DNA of 64,000 nucleotides. Origin: Hyaloperonospora brassicae (Eukaryota > Oomycota > Peronosporomycetes > Peronosporales > Peronosporaceae). Below, one piece after another: positions 1-10,300 of the stretch. The stretch lies in assembly GCA_947650285.1 (NCBI GenBank), contig CANTFL010000146.1:1-64000 (forward strand). The letters run 5' to 3'. Positions within the stretch are counted from its first letter, which is position 1, and each line of letters starts with the position of its first letter. Made by a program: the position numbers and the translations under genes. Under the pieces are notes generated by a model. The model was not told where the DNA came from. It ran no database searches and saw only the letters and a program-made list of their open reading frames with translations.

Positions 1-657
1 CCCAACTTGTCGACGAACGTGCCTCTGCAGTTGGTAAAAGAATATCTACGAATCGAGTGCGAGTCAAGTGCACCAAGAGCTTGTTGTGTCAAGCGAGAGA
101 CCGGCACCTTTTCGTCAGCTCGCGGGTAGAAGTGCTCTCTTGTCAAGGCTAAGCAAGGTCAACTGTGGCAGCAGCGCAGTAGGTCAGCTGTAGTAAAAGT
201 CAGCTGTTGCAGTCGTTGCCGTTGAAACACAAATACGAGAAAGACGGATCGTCGAAAACAATCCCAATCTAATACTTGAGATCGTTTGTCAAACATCCTC
301 CATTGCCGTCCCAACTGTCGTATCTGAATGGTTTGAGCCGTCAGTCCCAAAACGACGAAAAGCTCGCACGACCAATAATGCGTCCGTCCAATTCGCCTCC
401 GAGCCACCCTCGTGGACGCCGCGACGTGCGTATGGAACCAGTACTACCCCGACGACCACAACATCGGTATCCGCCAGCCGGGGAGACCCGTTCTGTGCAC
501 TACTATAGCCCTATCAGCGACACCGATGACCGCTTCTAAGCCGCCGTGACCTTCCCTCAACTGTTTCCGACACGGCGAACAATGGGCTCCGTTGCTCCAA
601 GTACGAGGTACCACTTCTTGCACCGCAATACACACCAGTGAGTAGTCACAGTCGAAA
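1..657. other. 5' flank of the MCM8 gene, no assignable gene
   Basis: Short open frames occur on both strands (for example plus 276-539), but none shows a recognisable domain. The extreme N-terminus of MCM8 should lie in or near this stretch. A plus-strand frame around 430-540 might contribute, but I could not align it convincingly. Confidence 0.3.
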
Positions 658-3149
658 ATGCTGCAGTGTGACTTGACGCAGGCGAACGCGACGGTGGTGT
701 GGCTGCACTATCAGGAGCTCATTCGGACTGGAACAAAGGACTTTGAGCGAGCAATGACGGAAAACATTGAAGACGTGCTGCTTTGCATGGGCATCACGCT
801 GTGCATGCGGCGGCACGGGCTTTGCCTGGAGGCAGAAGAAGACGCCCGAGGAAGCGGAACGTGCTCGTTGGTCGCACCAAGATCACGGTTCGGTTGCACG
901 GCGTGACGCCGGTGCTGCCCATTGCTGCGGTGAAAGCAGAACTGGTGCAGCAGTTTGTCAGTGTTATTGGCGCGGTCGTGCGAGTGAGCGCTGTCAAGCC
1001 ACTCGTCACGAGGTGCGACTTTGTGTGTGCGAAGTGCAATGAAGCGACGTCCGAGAGCCTTCCCCGAGGGAGACTTCACTCCTCCACAGGGGTGTGAGCA
1101 TTCGCCGTGTCGAGGTCGGACGCTGCTACCGAACCGGTCGCGGTGGATACCGTCGATTACTAGAAGATCAAGTGGGTCGGAATAGCGCGTGTGGGGTTCT
1201 CCGAAGATGCAACTGACTCATCACACGCATGTGGTCATTGTGGTCTTTGATGCTGTTGTTGTTGCTGTTGCTGTTATTGTTGTTGCTGATGTTGTCAAGA
1301 CTGCAGGAGATCGAAGCCACAGATGTTGGCCCTGGCCGTGTGCCGCGAATGGTAACATGTTACCTGCCTATGTATGACCCATCCGTTCGTTACTTACGTC
1401 CAATGAGTTGATCATCGTGGCGCGCAGATTGAGGTGGAATTGTACGAGGATCTTGTGGACTCTTGCATTCCTGGTAACGTCGTGACGATCTCAGGCATCG
1501 TGAAGAGCGTCAACTCGGAAATCCACGGAGGAAGGTATGGCAAGCGTGCGCAAGCAAACAGCCTGTATATACTGTACATCAGCGCCAACTCCGTCGAAAA
1601 CTCGGCAAAGGTAACTTGTGCGATGGTGTGAAGGGCTTGTCGGATGCGGAATGATGGACCTCGCATGTTGTGTCCGCTTGCTTCAACGTAGGCGGACAAA
1701 GACAAAGCTTCGGACATTGATTTTGCCAAAGAAGACCTCGAACAGATTAGCAGTATCATCAATCAGGGCGACGTCTTCGACCGGCTTGTCCATTCCCTGT
1801 GTCCCGGCATTTATCGCAACGACATCGTGAAGGCTGGTCTGATCCTGGCGTTGCTCGGAGGAACTCGGAACTCGGATGACAAAGACACGCCATGCGTGAG
1901 CAGAGCAGATTCACACGTGCTAGTTGTTGGCGATCCTGGTCTGGGCAAAAGTCAGATGCTTCGGGCTGTGTCCATGGTTGCGCCACGAGCTGTGTACGTG
2001 GGTGGAAACACCACTACCACGACGGGGTTGACTGTCACAATGGTGAAAGACGGATCCGGCGACTACGCGCTGGAATCCGGTGCCCTCGTTCTCGCCGATC
2101 AGGGAGTTTGCTGCATCGACGAGTTTGACAAAATGGGGATCGACTACCAGGCCCTGCTCGAAGCGATGGAGCAGCAAAGCATCAGTATTGCAAAGGCAGG
2201 TATCGTGTGCAGCCTCAACGCTCGGACGTCCGTCATTGCCGCTGCCAATCCCAGCGGCGGTCACTACGACCGCAGTCAGTCGGTGCGAGAGAACCTGAAA
2301 ATGAAAGCTCCGCTCTTGTCTTGCTTCGACCTCGTTTTCATCCTGCTGGACCGGCCGGACGAAGAACGAGATCGGCTGTTGTCGGATCACGTGATGAACT
2401 CTCACGCACGTGGCGCGCGAAAGTCGAGGAAGCGCGTGCGCGACGACTGTGCGCCAACGAGTTCATGGAAGTCGAGCAGACACGCCAACACACTGCCGTC
2501 AAGCAATTACGAACCAGCCGCCGAGTCTGGTCACCGCATGCTATCGCACCGTCTCCGTCAGAACGTGTCCGAGTTCAGCATCGACCCCATACACCTCTAC
2601 TTTGTGCGCAAATTTATCGCGTACGCTCGCCGATCCGTGCACCCACGTCTGTCGCCTGAGGATGCGACTGTGCTTCAACAGAAGTATCTGGAGCTGCGTG
2701 CAGCAGGCGAGGGCGATCAGAACTCGGCGGACAGCATCCCGATCACCACACGGCAGCTCGAGTCGCTCATCCGTCTCTCGCAAGCGCGCGCTCGAGCGGA
2801 ACTCGCTGAGACCGTCTCGGTCGAGCACGCCCGAGATGTCGTTGACATCCTGCAGGACTGTTTGCGCGACACGTGCGTCCCTGAAGACAGCAGTCTCGAC
2901 TTTGGCCGCAGCGGAGGCATGAGTCTGGCCAAGAAGGTGAAAGCGTACGTCGCACGGCTCATGAAAGCGGCAGCCCGACGCAACACGAGTCTGTTCTCCA
3001 TGGACGACCTGGTCCAAGTGGCCGACAGCATGGCGCTCAAGGTGGACGACTTTCGGGACTTCGTGGACATCCTGCGCAACGAGTGTTACTTGCTGAAGAA
3101 AGGCCCGGGACAGTACAAAGTGCAAACGTCGTCGTACAACATGATGTGA
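658..3149 (+). CDS. MCM8: MCM8-type DNA helicase with a disrupted N-terminal half
   Basis: MCM8 is an AAA+ helicase that works with MCM9 in homologous recombination and fork repair in the nucleus. The C-terminal 440 codons (1827-3149) are open and carry Walker A GDPGLGKS, Walker B CIDEFD, the MCM8-like GGNTTTTTGLT and EQQSISIAKAG stretches and the family end YLLKKGPGQY. Upstream exons fit the OB-fold and a CxxC...CxxxxC zinc site. Introns I infer: 1172-1299, 1352-1427 and 1611-1691, all GT-AG and frame-consistent. Oddities: a frame change near 840-870; a one-base excess in a C run near 1063 with a compensating shift near 1125; an in-frame TAG at 1161-1163 where relatives have Gln; and Cys (codon 2322-2324) in place of the arginine-finger Arg (SRF becomes SCF). 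Either the gene is decaying or base calls are wrong. Family identity is secure; the start codon is not. Confidence 0.9.
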
Positions 3150-3293
3150 CCAAGACCGTGTTGTGCGACTACGTTATCAGCAGCTTCGGCTCGAGGATCG
3201 CTGATGTCTTCCAACAGCCGCCGCAGTTGGCTTCGACGGTCATCAGCAGCTCAACTGGTGCGTCCGCCCGACACGATCGTCTACTGCAGGTGT

Positions 3294-3586
3294 TTACTTG
3301 ATATTGAGCTTCTCCCGACGGGCCCTGACCTCCTGGTCCACGATAGCTTGCGGTTGCTCGGAAGAGAAGAGGTCGTGGCCCGCTTTGCGTTCTACAAGAC
3401 AGAAGGAGCGAAGGAGGAGGGAAAGCACAGGTGCGAGTTAGACGGCGGACAAGCGAGTGGAGCGAACGAGCGCAGCGTACGCTTCTGGACAATGGGGTAC
3501 GCGCAGATGGCGAGACAGAGCGACGTGCCGACGAACACTTTGCCGCTCTGGCTCAGCGGGAGCTTTTCGAGGAACGTGAGCAGCAT
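3294..3586 (-). CDS. 67-residue single-pass membrane protein, two exons
   Basis: I read this as complement(3294-3391, 3481-3586) with an 89-base intron (GTACGC...TTGTAG) joining in phase 1, giving 67 residues. The N-terminal part (MLLTFLEKLPLSQSGKVFVG) is followed by one hydrophobic stretch, FVGTSLCLAICAYPIV, then a charged soluble tail ending REKLNIK. The layout suits a small membrane-anchored, perhaps mitochondrial, protein, but I do not recognise the family and assign no function. It is tail-to-tail with MCM8, leaving about 145 bases between the stop codons. Clean exon boundaries, phase agreement and protein-like composition support it. The longer overlapping plus-strand frame (3204-3599) reads through this intron and is probably a shadow. 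Confidence 0.6.
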
Positions 3587-4367
3587 CTCGATCGACTGAC
3601 TGAGCTCTCTCGGCTGTCTTGAGCGCTCGATTCCCTGTGATGCGACATAGCGAGAGGGCGACGGGGACGTGTCAAAGTCGATGAACGTCCTGCTGATAAT
3701 GATGGCTCGGTCAAAGAAGCGACGATCAGTGGATGGAAACCTGAAGCACCGAGAGAGACGGACGGACGGACCGCAGTGGCAACAAACAATGATACACAAC
3801 GACACTTACTTGTGCTTCAGAACGTGGTCTGTTCGCTTGCTTGCTTTCGACTGACTGGTGGTACAGCTGATCGATGTGGCACTGCTTGACCACGGGCACA
3901 TGGCTTGAAGGGCGTTGTGTGTGAAGCTGTTGTGGCTAGGTACGTACGTCGCTGAAACGAGTCGTTGAAGCGAATTGCCGAGAACAACGATCCGTTGGCA
4001 GACGCAGACACCGATACCAATGCTGCGTGGTCCATCTTTGTTCCTGTGGGTGACAGTTGAGGCAGAGACTATCGATAGGACAAGAGCAAACGCGTTTCGA
4101 CTCTTTCGTAGTGCATTAAACGTGAGACCGTCGTCAACTTCTCCAGTATTCAGCATCCAACGTCCGCCGCAACGCAATTTCTGAAAGAAACTTGTCACCG
4201 AAGGCGGCCAGAGCAGCCCGCCGTCCGACGCAACCATCAGCCTCTCGCCTCCACTGCTTGTTCACTGTCCGATGAGAGCGTCGACTCTGCACGACAAGCT
4301 TTGTCGCTCGATATTGTCGTTCGCGCCGGCCGCTGACCAGTTTCAGCTTTGTCACCATCCCACAGAG
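3587..4367. other. Stretch without a convincing gene
   Basis: Open frames exist on both strands (minus 3806-4237; a short plus frame near 3985-4065 reading NNDPLADADTDTNAAW), but none has a start, splice pattern or domain I can defend. It probably holds the promoter of the 67-residue gene and the 3' region of the secreted peptide gene. Confidence 0.3.
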
Positions 4368-4520
4368 TTACTTGTTAGAACCTGGAGTAACTGTAGTACC
4401 CGGCGCCTGCTTGACGGGCGCTTCTCGATTCGTTTGTTTTTTATCTGCCGCTTGCCCCGACGCGAACGTCACGCAGAGAACACCGACGGCAAGAAGAAGA
4501 AGAAGGCTAGCGAACCGCAT
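4368..4520 (-). CDS. 50-residue predicted secreted peptide
   Basis: A single minus-strand frame runs from ATG (4520) to TAA (4368). The first 22 or so residues form a textbook signal peptide: MRF, a run of five leucines, then AVGVLCVTFASG. The mature part is about 28 residues, hydrophilic, rich in Lys, Gln, Thr and Pro, and has no cysteine. No RXLR or LFLAK motif is present, so it does not fit the classic oomycete effector families. It lies at the edge of the repeat-rich tract, a setting typical of fast-evolving secreted genes in oomycetes. I infer secretion only; no function is assigned. A further downstream exon cannot be ruled out. Confidence 0.55.
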   Translation of the reverse strand: MRFASLLLLLAVGVLCVTFASGQAADKKQTNREAPVKQAPGTTVTPGSNK

Positions 4521-5178
4521 GCTTTGACGCTGAGATGTGGGTAGATGCTTGCAAAACCGATAATGACTGACCTCGAAGTCTGCGCCGATGCGCTCTCGTA
4601 ATCCATCGTCTCAAGAAGTGTGAAAATCCGCACGTACCTATCTCTTTGAATCTTACATAGGGTTTGGTAGGTAAAAGCGCGACGTCGAGAAGCATCGATA
4701 TGTGTATAGAGCGTGTATGGAACAAGCACGACAGCTTCATCGTCACCGTCTGCTGTGGTAGACTCGTCGAGAACTCGTGATAGAGACTTTCAGTACAGTC
4801 ATTCCTCCGATAAGTTCTGGGTACGGTGGACGACAATCACCATAACTTAGCAGAGGTTATAACTAATTGATTTCTGCGTATCGTACATAAGGAGAACTAA
4901 TCAATTGAGTGGTCAAAAAAGCGGACCTGGCCACCCAAACCAACCCCCACTTCCCTCAAGTACAAGCCAAAATCCATCCATAAGGCTTTCTTTCACTGCT
5001 GGAACAGAACAAAGTCTCAGGTTCCTGGCTATTTTGCTACCTTCTTAACGGTATGAGACGGACCCATAGCTTCTTTTGTCTGAGCTATCAATTATTGCAC
5101 AGGGAAAGCCACATATATACAGTTTTTAACCGTGTCTTGCCTTTTGGTGTGATATCTGAGCAGTAAAAACTATCGCAG
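4521..5178. other. Gene-poor flank leading into a DNA transposon relic
   Basis: No coding region is supported. A weak resemblance between 4854-4880 and the reverse complement of about 7018-7045 (both with AGGTTAT and TTTCYGCG) might be terminal inverted repeats of the Tigger-like element, but it is imperfect. Confidence 0.3.
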
Positions 5179-6800
5179 ATCCGTCTTACCAATGGACAAC
5201 GTTTGCAAATATGCAAACACGAGGATGGGTACCCATATTTATCTCAAACGGCACTGGCCAAATGGGCTTCGATGGAGTTCAGCGTTGTCAACACGCTGTC
5301 ACAGGCATCAATCAGCAAGATCTTTCGAAAGCGGTCTAATCTGGAGAATATGGATCCAAGCAGCCTAAATGCAAAGCGACAGCGACTGGTTCAACATCAC
5401 ATACTGGAAGAAGCCGTGTCTCAATGGGTCCTGCAATGTGAACACCGCCGAGTGATTATCACCGGGGATATCATTGTGCGAAGACTAATCGGCTTGCTCA
5501 ACTGCTTGGTGCTCCTGACGACGCCATCACTTTCTCCCCACGAATGGCTTTATTAATTCCAGCAACATCACATGCTAGGCGCTATCAACATTTACGGTGC
5601 AAAAGACTCGGTGGACATGGAGAAAATGAATTGAGCTTTGCCTGATGTAAAGAGGGTCATCGCAGAGTACGCGCTGTGTGATGTTTACAACATGGACTAA
5701 ACCGGTAAATTTTGTTTGTTATATTTTGAATTGAAACCGAGTCTGATAGAATTAATGTGCAGGACTATACTACAGCATGACACTTGACAGGACTATTGCA
5801 CAGCAAGAAATTGAAGGACACAAAAAAGACAAGGTGAGTATATTGCAGAATGGGAGTTGTCATATACTGTCACATGGATATGCACTGACATCCTATGCAG
5901 TCGCGAATCACAATTGCGCTTACTTTAAATGCTGATGGCTCTGACAAGCTTCAGTCTTTCAATATTTGGAAAGCCATGAAGCCCCGCTGCTCTGACAAGA
6001 AATCATGTCAAGCGCATGGATTTCTCAATCGCAACAGCACAAAGGCTTGGATGACGGTCGTGTTCTTCCTGGAATGACATGCAAATCCAGACGAAACAAT
6101 GAAGTTACGTATCCATTTAATATTAGAAAACATATGATTCTAATAATGTATTGTTTCAGATCAAAGTAGAAAGATCCTTCTATTGATTGACACTGCTCGG
6201 TCGAAAATGACGAAAGACCTTACATTAACTAATTCAAGGTCCAGCTGCTTCCATCACGTATTACGTCCGTAATTCAGCTGATGAATGCCGGTGTCATCGC
6301 AGCATTCAAGCGGCGGTATCGCCGTCACCACCTGCAGATTGCGATCGACTGTGACGAGCGTAGTGAGGGTTTTAACATCCACAAAGTCGATCAACTTACT
6401 GTCATGCTCTGTTCGTTGGCTGCCTGGAACGAGATTTCAAGCACTACCATTGCCAACTGCTTTAGCCACACGGGGCTTTTTCTACTGAATCGGACATCGT
6501 AAGTGCAGTGAGGTGGAAAGGAGTAAAGATGGCGCAACGGAGGTCTAGGAGAAGGGAGGTAGGTTGGAGCAAGAGCTGATAACACAGCTCAACAAGCTGC
6601 GTGGCCGAGATCCCATCAAGATTTTGAAGCTTCTCGATCCCATCGAAGAGGATGAGACTGATCAGCATGAGTTAACTGACAACGAGATTGTAAAGGATAT
6701 TTTGGAGGCAGATGATGAGGGGGAAAACAGTGAAGATGCGGCGCCTGTCGTAGAGAAAGCTACCAGAACCGAGAAGATTGAACTCCTTCAGTATGTCTGA
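5179..6800 (+). mobile_element. Decayed pogo/Tigger-like DNA transposon (CENP-B/DDE transposase)
   Basis: Fragments in order match a Tigger/pogo transposase. A CENP-B-type helix-turn-helix reads SQTALAKWASMEFSVVN at 5240-5330, and a second DNA-binding segment ends near 5520. The first catalytic Asp region (VYNMD*TG near 5690) is followed by GLYYSMTLDRT, then ITIALTLNADGSDKL, LLLIDTARSK (second Asp, near 6185) and LMNAGVIAAFKRRYRRHHLQ. An acidic C-terminal tail runs 6564-6800. Two GT-AG introns restore the frame (5705-5762 and 5834-5900). The catalytic MDET motif is broken by TAA, and other stops interrupt the frame, so the element is dead. Outer ends are uncertain and could reach about 4854 and 7043. 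Confidence 0.75.
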
Positions 6801-7084
6801 TCCTTGCTCGACGTATCTCGGAAAGTCACCAAGCTGCTTATAAGTCCTTCACAACCTCAAGCTTGATCTTCGCAACACCCTCACCACCCAAACCACCCTC
6901 GACAGGTGATTCAAGTATTTCCCTTCTTTAATGCAAAAAGTGATCATTTTTATAGTAATATTACCCTTTTTGATCATAATTTAAAACTTCTGACTTCGCG
7001 GCCATAGAACGAGGTCCGCGGACGCGGAAATTAATAACCTAATAATGGTTATAAATCATCGGGGGTAAACTTATGGGAGGGAAT

Positions 7085-7386
7085 ACTGTACGTTATTCTG
7101 ATACTTCTTTCGATAAACAAATAAAGTTCAGTCCCGATTTTGATCCCCATATAACACGTGACTTCTTGAGGCGTTTTGTGGACGTAGAAGAGTCGAGCAA
7201 CGCTTTGTTAAATTAGATAATCTTAGAGCACTCTTTACCGTGATTCTTTGAATAGTTTGGTTTACTGGAACAGAAACCTTAAGCCCTGAAAGCTTGTTGA
7301 CTCTCTGAGTCGGGTTCTATGACCTAAAGTTGATCGTTGAGAGTAAAGGATTCGTCTGACTTAAGAAACTGTGGAGCTCCTCTACA
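7085..7386 (+). repeat. Remnant LTR, 5' LTR of the 7-14 kb chromovirus relic
   Basis: From AATAAAGTTCAGT near 7119 to CTCTACA at 7386 the sequence tracks the second half of the solo LTR at 23,168-23,699. Shared blocks include GTTGACTCT.TGAGTCGGGTTCT and GTTGAGMGTAAAG, and the ACA end is in the same place. The left part is lost or diverged. Two bases after the end lies TGGTAGCACTTGTAG, a primer-binding site also used by the 20.6-26.3 kb element. Confidence 0.7.
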
Positions 7387-10300
7387 CTTGGTAGCACTTG
7401 TAGTCAACCCACGCCTGAGTCTTTACGACTGATCCTCTGTGAGGATGGAACACTCCAAACCCCATTCTGAAGACTAAAATGTTTCGCTATATTCCTGACC
7501 GCGGACGTAGGCCCAGAATATGTGGATACCCTAGCTGAGCAAGGTTCCAATGTGCTAGTTGCACGTGTCGTGATCTTCGTTTAGTACGAAACGACCCTTG
7601 TAGAGCAGGTCCAACATCAAATAGAGGCAGCTATGTCAACCCACTTTGCGCTAGTTCCAGATGAAGAGGATAGGCCTCGTCCCCTTTGGGTGGACGATAT
7701 AAAATAATCTGTAAAGGAGAAGGAAAAATCCACATTCTAGATCCGTGAGATTGAGATGGCCATGAGATCCGGCTTAATCTCACTTGGGCATCCGCGAGTC
7801 TTGCTGTTCATCTCTTGGCTCGATGGGATATCTAGAGAGTGGGATCTGACGTGCAGCACGTCGGTTGACTTGGATTTGCCCACATGCGATTCGCTCATGC
7901 TAGACCTTTTGCGAGTTTTCTTGCCGCCCAACTAGTCTTATCTCGTGCGCATTCGCTTCTTGTCTACCATTCAGCTTTAGAATTAGCTTACAGATATTTC
8001 CAAGAGTTGAGAAGTCTGATGGCTGCAATGCAGTGTGACCCTATCTTTGAGACAGTGTATGCAACTGTATTCATGAAAGGGCTTCGCACTGGCGTGGACA
8101 GACTAGAGGTCTTTCGAGTCCATCCTTCGACTTTTGAAGAAGCTGTGAGCATCATTAAGAATGATTAGCATAATTAAAAGGGGTACAAACTTGGTCGGAA
8201 TGGGTACAACCCAAGCTTTGCGAGGGCAACCCCAACAAACACTTTGACTTACTGAAAGCCTAGATTGATGGATATCAGCCATGCTGAAGATGAAGGTGAA
8301 GCTAAGCTTCAGGTTGCGGAGCAACAACAGGCAGCGAGCGTTGTATACGTGCGGTATCAACAATGAATTGCGTCCCACTTGTCCTCTGCGCACCCAGCGC
8401 CGGACACCTATGTGTCGAAACCTTGGGCCCTACCAGAAATCTGGTATGGTGCGGGAAACGTCGACACCAAGTAGTCGTGGGGAGCCCTAATGGAGAAATA
8501 CTAGGTTCTGTCACTTCTCTACGCGATAGAGTAGAGCAGGGCTTAGCACCAAAGATATCTGTGCCCGTCAGCATTCAGCGTGGATACAAGCCTGTCTTGT
8601 TAGTCGGTGAGGCGAAAGTTAAAGGATTTGAGAAGCCGTGATCCATTTTTAATCGATTCCGAATTATATTGCTATTCTGCTCGACGTCTTTCTCTTGAGG
8701 GAAATTAGCGATACGCTGAAGCTCTTATAGCGCACGCGGGTGTTTCTACTACACTTCATATATCCGCTGGTTGTCGCGTCAATGTACCAATAACTACGTT
8801 AAACTTAGTTTGAATTTGTTGGAAGTTGACAGCATCAAATGTTTCGTTGTCCTCGATTCGGATTCGAGATATGATCTCATCCTAGGTATGGTATGGCATG
8901 AACTCCATGAACCATGGATTGGCTGGAGTTCCAAGACCATAGGCGCAAAGCGCCATGTTCCTAGCGAAGCTTTAGAGATTCGTGAAACCACCTTTGCTAG
9001 GCAACAAAAGAACTATTGGCGCGATCTATTGACAGAGGATGTCAACTTGCTGGAGATTGGTATGTCCAAGTTACTTAACTCGAATGTCAATGACATGATA
9101 TTGACAAGTGTTCTTTCAACGTATGTGAAACGATTCCTACTCCGTTGTTTGATACTCGTCGTGATAATAAATCACTGCATGCTGCAGGCATGGTTCGTCC
9201 GGGGACGATCAATCAATAATGTGATTCCTTTGATTTGAGTAGGTTAGTAGGTGAAAATCCACTGAGTGAGGGGATCGCGAAGGTACCTCACTGAAGGTCG
9301 GTTGTGACATTGTTGACATAAAGACGAAGAATTCAGGACCAGGCCGACATAATTCACGTGAAGCGGTACGGTTATATCCACTGTGTGAAGTGTTCGAGTT
9401 AGGTAACTCTTCACCAGATGTCGCTCAAGACATGAGCTCTTGTATAGAGCGTGCTACGTAAAACAGCAGTCACAAGAACCTTTCTGTCCCAGCCTTTAAG
9501 GAGCGTAATATTTTGTTGAGAAAAAAATCCCGCCGTCAGGTGCTAACTGTTCAGCGCCCAGCGTCCGGGACGTCACGAAGCTTTTATAGTATATACAGTA
9601 TAAACACTTGTCAACGGAGTGACCGTCCATGTTGACGGCAAAATTAGTCTTGAGGCTCTCCTATCATTGGATACTCTAATTGAGCTAGACGAGATGTCTG
9701 ATGGCAAATTCGGCCATGCTTTGAAGGCAGAAGATTTACTCGATTAAGTGGTCATTCGACCTATTGTTGAGTTGAACTTATCCTCGTTTCTAAACGAGTC
9801 AGTTTTTAAGCTCACAAAGGCTGTACTTGCTGCGCGTTTTGGATCTTCGATCCTTAATTCCTATGGATCCGTTCTATCCTTTGGTACAAGAATTCCAAGA
9901 CGTAGTGTTTCACAACCCACCGTCCGTCTTACCTCTCGATAGAGATGTACGTATTGAAATTAACCCTGGAACCAAATACTGCGTAACACATTAGTGGCCT
10001 TAACCGAAGGAACTGTGTGACGTCATTGACATATTAATTCATGAAAATCACGCGTCAGGAATGTTACTAGAGAGCAAATCTCCCCATTCCACACCGACCA
10101 TATGTGTCAAAAATCCCAATGGGAAGTGGCGCATTGTTCATGCTTGCAATAGGCTTAATGCGGCCACCATCCTGGCTCAGACAATAATACCAAGAAAAGA
10201 TATTCTTCAGAACGGAATGGTGGGATGTACGATGTACAGTGCGCTCGACTTGGTCGATATTTTTATCAACTGCTCATGCGAGAGAGCAGTAATCCGACGA

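Noticed and set aside
3204..3622. Plus-strand frames with a coiled-coil look (REREQHLDRL type)
   Set aside because: They are antisense to the two-exon 67-residue gene and read through its intron.
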